Source: Ensifer sp. Root278 (GTDB taxonomy: Bacteria; Pseudomonadota; Alphaproteobacteria; Rhizobiales; Rhizobiaceae). From it: 64,000 nucleotides of DNA. Below, one piece after another: positions 9,195 to 16,657 of this stretch. Made by a program: the position numbers and the translations under genes. Under the pieces are notes generated by a model that was given only the letters and a program-made list of their open reading frames with translations, was not told where the DNA came from and made no database searches. The DNA is taken from positions 212,842 to 276,841 of the forward strand of contig NZ_LMJJ01000044.1 of the NCBI RefSeq assembly GCF_001429285.1. Direction: 5' to 3'. Positions within the stretch are counted from its first letter, which is position 1. Every line of letters begins with the position of its first letter.

Positions 9195-10997
9195 ATGGAT
9201 GAATTGGTGGATCCGGTACAGCGGGCCTTTCTCGGCGTCGAGCAGTCGATCAGCGGCCAGCGCTGGGTGTCGCGCCTTGATCAGGCCGGCCAGAACCGGG
9301 CGCTCGCCATCAGCCAGGTCCACGGCTATTCCGATCTGCTCGGTCGCGTGCTTGCCGGCCGCGGTGTCGTGCTTGACGACGCGGCGAGCTTCCTCGATCC
9401 GACGCTGCGGTCGCTGATGCCGGATCCCGATTCGCTCACCGATTGCCGCAAGGCCGCCGATCGCCTGGCAGTGGCCATCAAGCGGCGCGAAAAGGTCGTG
9501 GTCTTCGGCGATTACGACGTCGACGGTGCCGCCTCTTCGGCACTGATGACCCGCTTCCTCCGTCATTTCGGCATCGATGCGGAGATCTATATTCCCGATC
9601 GGATATTCGAGGGCTACGGGCCGAATCCCGCGGCCATCGAACAACTGATCGACAACGGCGCCGAACTTATCGTGACCGTCGACTGCGGCTCGACGAGCCA
9701 TGAAGCGCTCGCGGTGGCGGCGAAACGCGGCATCGATGTGGTCGTCATCGACCACCACCAGGTTGGCTCAGCGCTGCCGGCCTGTCATGCGCTCGTCAAT
9801 CCCAACCGGGAGGACGATCTTTCCGGACAAGGACATCTCTGCGCCGCCGGCGTCGTCTATCTCGTTCTCGTCAACACGCTGCGCGTTCTGCGCAATGCCG
9901 GCGATGTCCGTGTTGCATCCTTCGATCTGCTGGCCCAGCTCGATCTGGTGGCACTGGCGACCGTCTGCGATGTCGTGCCGCTCAAGGGGCTCAATCGGGC
10001 CTATGTCGTCAAGGGACTGATTGCCGCGCGGCACATGGGAAATGTTGGGCTCGCGGCGCTGCTGAGGAAGGCGGCGATCGGCGGTCCGGTCACGCCCTAT
10101 CACCTGGGGTTTCTGGTGGGGCCACGAATCAATGCCGGTGGCCGCATCGGCGACGCAGCGCTCGGCAGCCGCCTTCTGGCGATGGACGATGCCGGAGCGG
10201 CGGAAAAGATCGCTGCGCAGCTTGATGAACTCAACCGCGAACGCCAGGCCATGGAAGCCGCCATGCTGGCCGAGGCCGAGGCCGAGGTTCTGGCGGAATA
10301 CGGCACCGGCGAGGGCGCCTCGGTGATCGTTACAGCGCGCGAAAACTGGCACCCCGGCATCGTCGGGCTGCTCGCCGCCCGCATCAAGGAAAAATTCCGC
10401 CGGCCGACCTTTGCCATCGCCTTCGATCCGAATGGGCGCGGCACCGGCTCTGGCCGTTCGATCAATGGCTTCGACATGGGCAAGATGGTCCGGGCGGCCG
10501 TCGATGGGGGCCTGCTGGTCAAAGGGGGCGGTCATGCGATGGCCGCCGGCCTCACGGTGGAGCGTGCGAAGCTCGGCAAACTCCGGCAATTCTTCGAGGA
10601 GCGTGCGGAATCTGCGGTGCGCGATCTCGTCGCCATCCAGACGCTCAAGGTCGATGGCGCGCTCGCCGCCTCCGGCGCGACGCTGGAGCTTATCGATCTC
10701 CTGGAACAAGCCGGCCCCTATGGCTCGGCGCACCCGCAACCGGTCTTTGCCTTCCCGCAGCATCGGCTGCGCGACAGCCGGCAGGTGGGCGCTAACCACA
10801 TCAAGGTGACGCTGGAGGGCCAGGACGGCAGCCGGCTCGACGGCATAGCGTTCCGGGCAACGGAGACGCCACTCGGCGATTTCCTGCTCGCGAGCCGCGG
10901 CACGTCTATTCATGTGGCAGGTTCGGTCTCGGCGGACCTTTGGCAAGGCCAGCGCCGCGTGCAGCTACGCGTCACGGATGCGGCGAGGGCCCTGTAA
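9195..10997 (+). CDS. recJ: Single-stranded-DNA-specific exonuclease RecJ
   Basis: A 600-residue 5'-3' ssDNA exonuclease of recombination and mismatch repair. DHH-superfamily motifs are clear: VVFGDYDVDGAASSALM (motif I), TVDCGSTSH (motif II), VVIDHHQVG (motif III, the DHH residues), then the DHHA1 region with GSGRSINGFDMGKM and KGGGHAMAAGLT, and an OB-fold C-terminus (GANHIKVTL ... AGSVSADLWQGQRRVQL). The length matches the family. The ATG follows a GGTGGACGAG stretch. It is downstream of a terminator, so it is probably expressed on its own. Confidence 0.96.
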   Translation: MDELVDPVQRAFLGVEQSISGQRWVSRLDQAGQNRALAISQVHGYSDLLGRVLAGRGVVLDDAASFLDPTLRSLMPDPDSLTDCRKAADRLAVAIKRREKVVVFGDYDVDGAASSALMTRFLRHFGIDAEIYIPDRIFEGYGPNPAAIEQLIDNGAELIVTVDCGSTSHEALAVAAKRGIDVVVIDHHQVGSALPACHALVNPNREDDLSGQGHLCAAGVVYLVLVNTLRVLRNAGDVRVASFDLLAQLDLVALATVCDVVPLKGLNRAYVVKGLIAARHMGNVGLAALLRKAAIGGPVTPYHLGFLVGPRINAGGRIGDAALGSRLLAMDDAGAAEKIAAQLDELNRERQAMEAAMLAEAEAEVLAEYGTGEGASVIVTARENWHPGIVGLLAARIKEKFRRPTFAIAFDPNGRGTGSGRSINGFDMGKMVRAAVDGGLLVKGGGHAMAAGLTVERAKLGKLRQFFEERAESAVRDLVAIQTLKVDGALAASGATLELIDLLEQAGPYGSAHPQPVFAFPQHRLRDSRQVGANHIKVTLEGQDGSRLDGIAFRATETPLGDFLLASRGTSIHVAGSVSADLWQGQRRVQLRVTDAARAL

Positions 10998-11057
10998 CCT
11001 CGCCGAACAGGAATCGCTCAGATTTGAGCGGCGGCTGGTGCTCTTGCGAGCAGGGAT

Positions 11058-11132
11058 TGGCACGCCCAACGGGACTCGAACCCGTGTTGCCGCCGTGAGA
11101 GGGCGGCGTCCTAACCGCTAGACGATGGGCGC
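11058..11132 (-). tRNA. tRNA-Glu (anticodon CUC)
   Basis: The minus-strand sequence folds as a cloverleaf with a 7-bp acceptor stem closed by G1-U72, discriminator G73 and an encoded CCA. The anticodon loop CCTCTCA between a GCCGC/CGGCGG-like stem gives CTC. It is the outermost member of the Glu tRNA cluster and has no internal duplication. Confidence 0.95.
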
Positions 11133-11339
11133 CCATGCTTCTGACTGATGAACTTGCAACGCAGTCTTGCGGCCGTGAGCAATTCAGCTGCGGATATTAT
11201 GCTTTTTCAGCGCAAACGACGACATAAATCCAACTGCATCGCTCCGGCGACAAGGTCGCGAGATTCGATCGAAAGTGAGCCGCAAGCGCAAGTTTGCTGC
11301 GTAGCTATATTGGAGATGTGGGGGAGAAATTCAACACAG

Positions 11340-11414
11340 TGGCACGCCCTAGGGGAGTCGAACCCCTCTTCCCAGAATGAAAATCTGGTGTCCTAACCGA
11401 TAGACGAAGGGCGC
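11340..11414 (-). tRNA. tRNA-Glu (anticodon UUC), copy A
   Basis: A full 75-base cloverleaf including encoded CCA, with acceptor GCGCCCT/AGGGCGT, anticodon loop TTTTCAT (anticodon TTC) in a CCAGA/TCTGG stem, T-loop TTCGACT and G73. Directly upstream the -10-like TTATAG (plus-strand reading, 11433-11438) is kept, but the -35 position reads GGTTCG instead of CTTGCG because the tandem duplication of the tRNA interrupts it. It is therefore probably transcribed from the intact promoter beyond copy B. Confidence 0.93.
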
Positions 11415-11456
11415 ACTCGCTGTGTGGGCGCCTTATAGCCAGCGACTCTGGATACC

Positions 11457-11511
11457 GAACCCCTCTTCCCAGAATGAAAATCTGGTGTCCTAACCGATAG
11501 ACGAAGGGCGC
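11457..11511 (-). pseudogene. Truncated tRNA-Glu(UUC), copy B
   Basis: It is identical to the 5' 55 bases of copy A (acceptor 5' strand, D arm, anticodon arm, variable region, first half of the T arm) and then stops at the TTC of the T loop. The 3' half of the T arm, the acceptor 3' strand and CCA are missing. It belongs to an exact 97-bp tandem duplication (11360-11456 and 11457-11553). It cannot form a mature tRNA. Confidence 0.9.
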
Positions 11512-11529
11512 ACTCGCTGTGTGGGCGCC

Positions 11530-11558
11530 TTATAGCCAGCGACTCTGGATACCGCAAG
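11530..11558 (-). promoter_or_regulatory. Promoter for tRNA-Glu copies B and A
   Basis: On the minus strand CTTGCG (11558-11553), a 17-base spacer and CTATAA (11535-11530) match the rhizobial housekeeping consensus CTTGAC-N17-CTATAT. The same element precedes the other two Glu(UUC) blocks. Confidence 0.75.
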
Positions 11559-11710
11559 CGTCAATCTCAGGTTTTTTGTGCTTTTCCTGTTAAAAAACGG
11601 CGAGAAAAATTCGGCGCCTGAAGGCCGGAATCGGAGACGTGTCCGAGGCAGGAAATCACCGTTTCAGACGAGGAAAATATCGATTTTCATGGGGGAGGAG
11701 ATCAACACAG

Positions 11711-11785
11711 TGGCACGCCCTAGGGGAGTCGAACCCCTCTTCCCAGAATGAAAATCTGGTGTCCTAACCGATAGACGAAGGGCGC
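11711..11785 (-). tRNA. tRNA-Glu (anticodon UUC), copy C
   Basis: Full-length copy with the same sequence as copy A, including G73 and encoded CCA. Only the 14-base leader CCCACACAGCGAGT separates it from truncated copy D, with no promoter between them. It must depend on the promoter at 11873-11901 and on processing from a D-C precursor, if the assembly is right. Confidence 0.93.
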
Positions 11786-11799
11786 ACTCGCTGTGTGGG

Positions 11800-11854
11800 G
11801 AACCCCTCTTCCCAGAATGAAAATCTGGTGTCCTAACCGATAGACGAAGGGCGC
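11800..11854 (-). pseudogene. Truncated tRNA-Glu(UUC), copy D
   Basis: The same 55-base 5' portion as copy B, again ending at TTC of the T loop, but followed at once by the leader of copy C. The duplicated unit here is 69 bp (11731-11799 repeated from 11800). Confidence 0.9.
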
Positions 11855-11872
11855 ACTCGCTGTGTGGGCGCC

Positions 11873-11901
11873 TTATAGCCAGCGACTCTGGATACCGCAA
11901 G
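11873..11901 (-). promoter_or_regulatory. Promoter for tRNA-Glu copies D and C
   Basis: CTTGCG-N17-CTATAA on the minus strand, identical to the element at 11530-11558. Confidence 0.75.
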
Positions 11902-12054
11902 CGCCAATCTCAGGATTTTTGTGCTTTTCCTGTTCAAAACAACGAGAAAAATCCGCGGACTAAATGACCGGATTGGAAGACGTCGGCGACGGGAAAGATC
12001 GCTGTGTCAGGCGGGAAAATCAGTGATTTATGTGGGGGAGGAAGCTCAACACAG

Positions 12055-12129
12055 TGGCACGCCCTAGGGGAGTCGAACCCCTCTTCCCAGAATGAAAATC
12101 TGGTGTCCTAACCGATAGACGAAGGGCGC
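12055..12129 (-). tRNA. tRNA-Glu (anticodon UUC), copy E
   Basis: Full-length copy identical to copies A and C, with G73 and CCA. It lies 10 bases downstream of copy F, without an intervening promoter. Confidence 0.93.
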
Positions 12130-12139
12130 ACTCGCTGTG

Positions 12140-12214
12140 TGGGACGCCCTAGGGGAGTCGAACCCCTCTTCCCAGAATGAAAATCTGGTGTCCTAACCGA
12201 TAGACGAAGGGCGC
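12140..12214 (-). tRNA. tRNA-Glu (anticodon UUC), copy F, with altered discriminator base
   Basis: The body is identical to the other UUC copies, but the 3' end reads T72-C73-C74-C75-A76 instead of T72-G73-C74-C75-A76. The CCA here comes from the leader of the next copy (CCCACACAG), a result of an 85-bp tandem duplication. G73 is the normal discriminator of tRNA-Glu and contributes to charging, so C73 could lower its function. Confidence 0.8.
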
Positions 12215-12232
12215 ACTCGCTGTGTGGGCGCC

Positions 12233-12261
12233 TTATAGCCAGAGGATTTGAGAACCGCAAG
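12233..12261 (-). promoter_or_regulatory. Promoter for tRNA-Glu copies F and E
   Basis: CTTGCG at 12261-12256 (minus), 17 bases, CTATAA at 12238-12233. The spacer differs from the other two blocks, showing that the hexamers are conserved while the spacer drifts. Confidence 0.75.
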
Positions 12262-12350
12262 CGGCAATCTTCATATTTCTGTAAAAATTCCACAGTCGCG
12301 AGCCGAAGGGTAGATTCCTTGGAATAATCCATGGAAACAAGCGGTTGGCT

Positions 12351-13685
12351 TCAGCCCTTGCCGCGCCGGCAGCGCCAGTTCCAATCTCGCTGAGCGCCGA
12401 TGTCGATATGGACCGACTCCGTATGGCAATAGGTGCCGACGCCGCCGCGACCGGGAACGCTGCGCAGGAATTCGGCAAGATCCCACTTGCTGACGCCTTG
12501 GACCTGGATGTCTGCTGCCTCGCAGCGGGTATGCAGCGACTGCTTCGCCCGGTTGACCTTGATCGGCCTGAGGCCGGAGGTCACCATCACCTGCTTGCCG
12601 TAATGCGTTTCCACCTTCTTCAGCATCTGCATGAGCTCAGGCTTGAAGCAGCCGGCATCAACCTTCTCGGTCTGCAGGATCAACCCGCTCGGGGCCAGCC
12701 GTGCCAGGCCCGACAGGGATGCGACCTGAACCGGCGCGCCATCGTCGTCGTCGCCGAGATGTTCCTCGTGCTCGAAATTATAGAGCGAAGTCAGCTTGAC
12801 GCCCGGAAGCGTGTAGGCGAGGGAGGCCGTCTGCGGCCGGCTCGCGTTGCTGGTGGTAATCGTCTTTTTTTCCGCTGGTTGCGCGGCGCGCAGTGCTTCC
12901 TGCTGTTTTTCCTTGCGTTTCCCGGCAAAGAGCGTTGCGAGTGTCCAGGTTTTCGGCGCTTCCTTGTCGCCGTCGCTTTCCTTTGCCTCCGCGGTCGCCT
13001 GCATCGGTTCCGCGATCGCCACTTCAGCCGCGGCTGGCGCAACCTCTGCATTGGCCACGGCCTGAGGTGCAGCCGATTTTTCGCCGCCGGCGGCCGCCTC
13101 GGCGCTGAGCGGTACGGGGACGGCTGCGGGAAGGGCGTCCGGCGCCGGAGCGGGAGCGTAGGCTGCGACCGCCGTGTCTGCCGGCGCAGCGGTGGCCTCG
13201 TTCGCGGCACCCTGTTGCGGCGTCATGATGGGCTGAGGCTGTCGCTGGGTGCCGCTGAACAAGCTGTTGGTGGTTGCGTTCATGGCGGGCTGGCCCGCCG
13301 GCAGCGGCACAGTTCCATTGGCCTGCGGCTGGGTATTCGGCATGCCCTGCGTCGCCGCTGCCTGTCCGTAGATGCTGGAAGAAGCGGCACGCAGGCCTGT
13401 GTTCTGCATCGTCAGGGACTGGGCTTGCCCGGAATCCTGCGTGGTGGCGGTCTGTTGCGCCTGCGGATCGCTGCCGAGCGCGGCCACCTGCGCATCCCGG
13501 ACCGTGCCTTGCTCGGCCGATTCGGCCGCCTGGGCCGCTGTCTGTCCCTCAAGGCCCAGCCCGGCGGTGACGTCGTTGTCGGCAACGGCCGACACGCAGC
13601 CGCTGAGTGCCAGGAGTGAGACGGATAAAGCTGCCGCCCGCGCAATGGCAGCGAGCACTGCGCCCTTCGTATCCGGATGTTGCAA
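12351..13685 (-). CDS. Lipoprotein with C-terminal M15_3 (YcbK/DUF882-like) peptidase domain
   Basis: Up to 444 residues. It has a lipoprotein signal ending in LLALSGC, a long Ala/Pro/Gln-rich low-complexity region, and a C-terminal domain with SLHTRCEAADIQV and HTESVHIDIG. These fit the zinc ligands (HxxxxxxD and HxD) of the M15/VanY-like D,D-carboxypeptidase fold seen in YcbK-type proteins. A role in trimming cell-wall peptides is inferred. The longest start is TTG 13685; GTG at 13658, preceded by GAAGG, would give a neater signal peptide (MLAAIARAAALSVSLLALSGC minus a few residues). Placement between the tRNA cluster and gloA gives no further clue. Confidence 0.8.
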   Translation of the reverse strand: MQHPDTKGAVLAAIARAAALSVSLLALSGCVSAVADNDVTAGLGLEGQTAAQAAESAEQGTVRDAQVAALGSDPQAQQTATTQDSGQAQSLTMQNTGLRAASSSIYGQAAATQGMPNTQPQANGTVPLPAGQPAMNATTNSLFSGTQRQPQPIMTPQQGAANEATAAPADTAVAAYAPAPAPDALPAAVPVPLSAEAAAGGEKSAAPQAVANAEVAPAAAEVAIAEPMQATAEAKESDGDKEAPKTWTLATLFAGKRKEKQQEALRAAQPAEKKTITTSNASRPQTASLAYTLPGVKLTSLYNFEHEEHLGDDDDGAPVQVASLSGLARLAPSGLILQTEKVDAGCFKPELMQMLKKVETHYGKQVMVTSGLRPIKVNRAKQSLHTRCEAADIQVQGVSKWDLAEFLRSVPGRGGVGTYCHTESVHIDIGAQRDWNWRCRRGKG

Positions 13686-13962
13686 CGTCCTATCCCCGCT
13701 CTCCGTGCATGACGGGCGAAACCTTCGCCTTGTCGTGCATTAAGTCTCAGTTCCGAAACATCGCTCAGAACAAACAAACTCATGTTTCTCGCGGCGGTCC
13801 GAAAGAACGCCACGGGAAAAGATCAGGCCAAGTACAAAGGGGGTCGCCGCCACGAGACATCGCGGATAGGACCCGGCATCAACGTTTCGCGCGAAAAAAT
13901 ACTCAACGACACGCGATTTGTAAACCGGCGCTAACCTTGAGCCCGCATGTTGCACACATGCA

Positions 13963-13985
13963 AAGGCCCGGATCGACCGGGCCTT
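13963..13985 (-). terminator. Terminator downstream of gloA
   Basis: A perfect 9-bp inverted repeat AAGGCCCGG/CCGGGCCTT with loop ATCGA. It lies about 100 bases past the gloA stop. Positions 13686-13962 (about 280 bases) hold no gene I can support. Confidence 0.75.
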
Positions 13986-14082
13986 GGATCATTCATTGCT
14001 GCTGCTGATCGGCGACTCGGCCATGCCAGCCGGTATGACCGGCCACATAGGGGCATCCTCGCCAGTCAGAATTGCGCGGGGC

Positions 14083-14523
14083 TTACCATGCGCCGGTATT
14101 GGCCATCGAAGCCCAGGGCTCCTGCGCCGGACGGTTCTCGCCCTTCTGCAGGATTTCGATCGAAATGCCATCTGGGGAACGTACGAAGGCCATATGGCCA
14201 TCGCGCGGCGGGCGGTTGATGGTCACGCCATTGTCCATCAGATGCTGGCAGAAGCCGTAGATATCGTCGACCTCATAGGCGAGGTGACCGAAATTGCGCC
14301 CGCCGGTGTAATCTTCCGTATCCCAGTTGTAGGTGAGTTCGAGGCAGGGTGAGAGTTCTCCGCGTGCGCGATCGATGTCGCCGGGGGCCGCGAGGAAAAC
14401 GAGCGTGAAGCGGCCTTTCTCGTTCTCGTAACGGCGGATTTCGGTCAGGCCGAAAAGCGTGCAGTAGAAGTTCAAGGCCTCGTCCAAATTCTTGACGCGA
14501 ACCATCGTGTGCAGATAGCGCAT
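14083..14523 (-). CDS. gloA: Lactoylglutathione lyase (glyoxalase I)
   Basis: A 146-residue VOC-fold metalloenzyme that converts the methylglyoxal-glutathione hemithioacetal to S-lactoylglutathione. It starts MRYLHTMVRVKNLDEALNFY and has FGLTEIRRYE, ELTYNWDTEDYTGG, FGHLAYEVDDIY and a C-terminal DPDG-like SPDGISIEILQ. The metal ligands His5, Glu(ELTYNW), His(GHLAYEV) and Glu(SIEIL) are all visible. Start 14523 is chosen because upstream in-frame codons do not resemble the family and AGGGAC precedes it. Confidence 0.95.
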   Translation of the reverse strand: MRYLHTMVRVKNLDEALNFYCTLFGLTEIRRYENEKGRFTLVFLAAPGDIDRARGELSPCLELTYNWDTEDYTGGRNFGHLAYEVDDIYGFCQHLMDNGVTINRPPRDGHMAFVRSPDGISIEILQKGENRPAQEPWASMANTGAW

Positions 14524-14719
14524 TGCAATGTCCCTGTTTTGCAGAAGATGGCGTATACTGAGCCGCCAGCAAGCCAGAGGCAAGGCTGCGTCCGCATATT
14601 AGATCTCGGCCAAAATATGCCGAGGGTCTTGCGTATCCGCGGCGGGACGATGTTATTCTGGTCAATAAGAATCAGTTAACCGTATCGGTAGTCGCGCGTA
14701 AACGAGGGGCTGGGAGAGA

Positions 14720-15298
14720 ATGGCGGATAGGACATCTTCAAAAGACGTCATGCATGGTGACGACTTTGGCAGTGACGCTCTCGACCTCATCGAAATCACG
14801 GGCGTGATCAAATGGTTCGACGTCGCCAAGGGCTTCGGGTTCATCGTGCCTGACAACGGCATGCAGGACGTGCTGGTCCACGTGACCTGCCTGAGGCGCG
14901 ACGGTTACCAGACGGTTCTCGAGGGCGCGCGCGTCGTGGCTCTCATCCAGAAGCGCGATCGCGGCTACCAGGCGTTCCGCATCCTGTCGATGGATCAGTC
15001 GACCGCCGTACATCCGTCTCAGCTTCCGCCGGTGCGCACCCATGTGCAGGTGACGCCGACCAGCGGCCTCGAACGGGTCCTGGTCAAGTGGTTCAACCGC
15101 ACCAAGGGCTTCGGCTTCCTGACGCGCGGCGAGGGGACCGAGGACATCTTCGTTCATATGGAGACCCTGCGGCGCTTCGGCCTCACGGAGCTTCGTCCGG
15201 GACAGGTTGTCCTGGTGCGCTTCGGCGATGGCGAAAAGGGCCTGATGGCCGCCGAGATCCATCCGGACGGCCCGTCGCCGACGAGCCGGTCGCACTGA
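14720..15298 (+). CDS. Tandem double cold-shock-domain protein
   Basis: A 192-residue protein with two CspA-type OB folds. The first (about residues 28-95) has IKWFDVAKGFGFIVPDNGMQ and VLVHVTCLRR; the second (about 115-183) has VKWFNRTKGFGFLTRGEG and IFVHMETLRR. Each carries RNP1 (KGFGFI/L) and RNP2 (VLVHV, IFVHM)-type aromatic patches for single-stranded nucleic acid binding. Double-CSD proteins are typical of alphaproteobacteria. The Shine-Dalgarno is GGGAGAGA. Its TGA overlaps the ATG of the DUF192 gene by one base, and a terminator hairpin follows 25 bases later. Confidence 0.93.
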   Translation: MADRTSSKDVMHGDDFGSDALDLIEITGVIKWFDVAKGFGFIVPDNGMQDVLVHVTCLRRDGYQTVLEGARVVALIQKRDRGYQAFRILSMDQSTAVHPSQLPPVRTHVQVTPTSGLERVLVKWFNRTKGFGFLTRGEGTEDIFVHMETLRRFGLTELRPGQVVLVRFGDGEKGLMAAEIHPDGPSPTSRSH

Positions 15299-15777
15299 TG
15301 CTCGCGGTACGAGATCTTTCCGGAAAAAGCGCCCTGGTGGCGCTTTTTTTGTTGTTCGCCTTTGCCGCTGCGGCTTTGGCGGAGGTTGAGTTCACCACGG
15401 ACAAGATGCGGCTCGTGACCGCCGACAGGAAGGTGCACGAACTGACCGTCGAGCTTGCCGTCGATCCCGACCAGCGTGAGCAGGGACTGATGTTCCGCCG
15501 GTCGATGGCGCCGGATCACGGCATGTTGTTCGATTTCGGTGAAACCCGCCGCGTGATGATGTGGATGAAGAACACCTATCTGCCGCTGGACATGCTGTTC
15601 ATCGACAACAAGGGCGTGGTGCGGACGATCCGCCAGGGCGCCGTCCCATTTTCCGAAGCGATCATTGATTCCGGCGAGCCGGTCGCCTTCGTTCTCGAGC
15701 TCAATGCCGGCACTGTCAAACGCCTTGCTATTCGGGCCGGAGACCGTCTTGAAGGCGCTCGAATCCCGGGGCGATGA
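15298..15777 (+). CDS. DUF192 family exported protein
   Basis: A 159-residue protein with a cleavable signal peptide (KSALVALFLLFAFAAAALA, then EVEFTTDK) and a DUF192 domain: VDPDQREQGLMFRRSMAPDH, MLFDFGETR, VMMWMKNTYLPLDMLFID and FVLELNAG. DUF192 proteins are small periplasmic or extracellular beta proteins of unknown function. The start overlaps the cold-shock gene stop (TGATG). The signal-peptide codons contain a terminator-like hairpin (15324-15348). Confidence 0.88.
   Translation: MLAVRDLSGKSALVALFLLFAFAAAALAEVEFTTDKMRLVTADRKVHELTVELAVDPDQREQGLMFRRSMAPDHGMLFDFGETRRVMMWMKNTYLPLDMLFIDNKGVVRTIRQGAVPFSEAIIDSGEPVAFVLELNAGTVKRLAIRAGDRLEGARIPGR
15324..15350 (+). terminator. Terminator-like hairpin within the DUF192 signal-peptide codons
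   Basis: AAAAAGCGCC (15324-15333), loop CTGGT, GGCGCTTTTT (15339-15348) and two more T. This is a textbook intrinsic terminator 25 bases after the cold-shock stop, yet it lies at codons 9-17 of the next gene. Confidence 0.8.
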
Positions 15778-15961
15778 TCCCGGGGGAGATGATCACAAAT
15801 CGACAGCTGGCATCCGTTGGCCTTGTAGTTTGGGCATCAGCGCCTAAATCACCTGTATCGAGACGAATCGATCCTTTCGATGACGACTGCAAAGCCTTTT
15901 GGGCAGACTTCAACTTAATAAATTGCTAATATTCTGCCGAAGACGACAGGAGGCATCTGTG

Positions 15962-16609
15962 ATGGTCCGGAGTGTGGTTGTTGCGATCGTGGCGGCCGCT
16001 GCGTTCGCGCAAAACACGATGGCGGCAGACCTGACGCCGGCGCTGGAGCCGGCGCCGGTTGTCGAAACGCCGCCCGTTTTCGTATGGACCGGCGGGTATG
16101 TCGGCCTTCAGGGCGGTGGCGGCTGGCTGAATGGCGATTTCAGCGCGCCCGGCGGCAGCGGTTCAGAAGATTTCAACGGCGGCTTGCTCGGTGCCTTTGC
16201 CGGTTTCAACTATCAGCAGGGTGATTGGGTCTACGGCATCGAGGGCGATGTCAACTACAACTGGAATGACAAGAGCGTCGATGTTGGCGGAACCTCCGCC
16301 GAAGTCGGCACCGATGTCTCCGGCGCGATACGCGGACGCGTCGGCTATGTGCTGAACGACAAAGCGCTGCTTTACGGGGCAGGAGGCTGGGCGGTCACCC
16401 GCGGCTTCGTCGATGTGCCCGGAGCCTCGAAGGAGAAAGAGACCTTCAACGGTTGGACGATCGGCGCCGGTGTGGATTATTCGTTCACCGACAACGTCTT
16501 CGGGCGCGCCGAGTATCGCTACAACGACTATGGCGACAAGGACATCGGCGGCGTCAACGTCGATCTCGATCAGCAGCAGTTCACCATCGGCGTCGGTGTA
16601 AAATTCTGA
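15962..16609 (+). CDS. Omp31/RopB-like outer membrane beta-barrel protein
   Basis: A 215-residue protein with a signal peptide (MVRSVVVAIVAAAAFAQNTMA/ADLT) followed by the linker TPALEPAPVVETPPVFVWTG and an eight-stranded barrel: GGYVGLQGGGGW, LLGAFAGFNYQ, WVYGIEGDVNYNW, IRGRVGYVL, LLYGAGGWAV, GWTIGAGVDYSF, FGRAEYRYNDYG and QQFTIGVGVKF ending in Phe, as expected for BamA recognition. This is the Omp25/Omp31 family of Rhizobiales. AGGAGG at 15948-15953 is 8 bases before the ATG; GTG 15959 is an alternative. Confidence 0.9.
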   Translation: MVRSVVVAIVAAAAFAQNTMAADLTPALEPAPVVETPPVFVWTGGYVGLQGGGGWLNGDFSAPGGSGSEDFNGGLLGAFAGFNYQQGDWVYGIEGDVNYNWNDKSVDVGGTSAEVGTDVSGAIRGRVGYVLNDKALLYGAGGWAVTRGFVDVPGASKEKETFNGWTIGAGVDYSFTDNVFGRAEYRYNDYGDKDIGGVNVDLDQQQFTIGVGVKF

Positions 16610-16657
16610 CCAATGCGCAGGCAGCGCCAGCATCTGGCCGCCGCTTCCTTGGTTCGT

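Larger units (their letters stand above)
11319..12261 (-). repeat. Three-block tRNA-Glu(UUC) repeat region
   Basis: Three related blocks, each about 340-370 bp, share GTGGGGGAG...CAACACAG downstream of the tRNA, the tRNA, the ACTCGCTGTGTGGG leader, the promoter and a T-rich stretch. The outer parts have diverged, so the blocks are old paralogues. Inside each block there is a further, exact tandem duplication with a different period (97, 69, 85 bp). Confidence 0.85.

Noticed and set aside
11360-12214. CRISPR-like regular repeats in the tRNA region
   Set aside because: The repeats are tRNA-Glu genes and their leaders, with irregular spacing and no unique spacers.
13989-14048. A 19-codon frame (MWPVIPAGMAESPISSSNE) between gloA and its terminator
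   Set aside because: It has a GAGG and a neatly placed stop, but it is too short to support without conservation.
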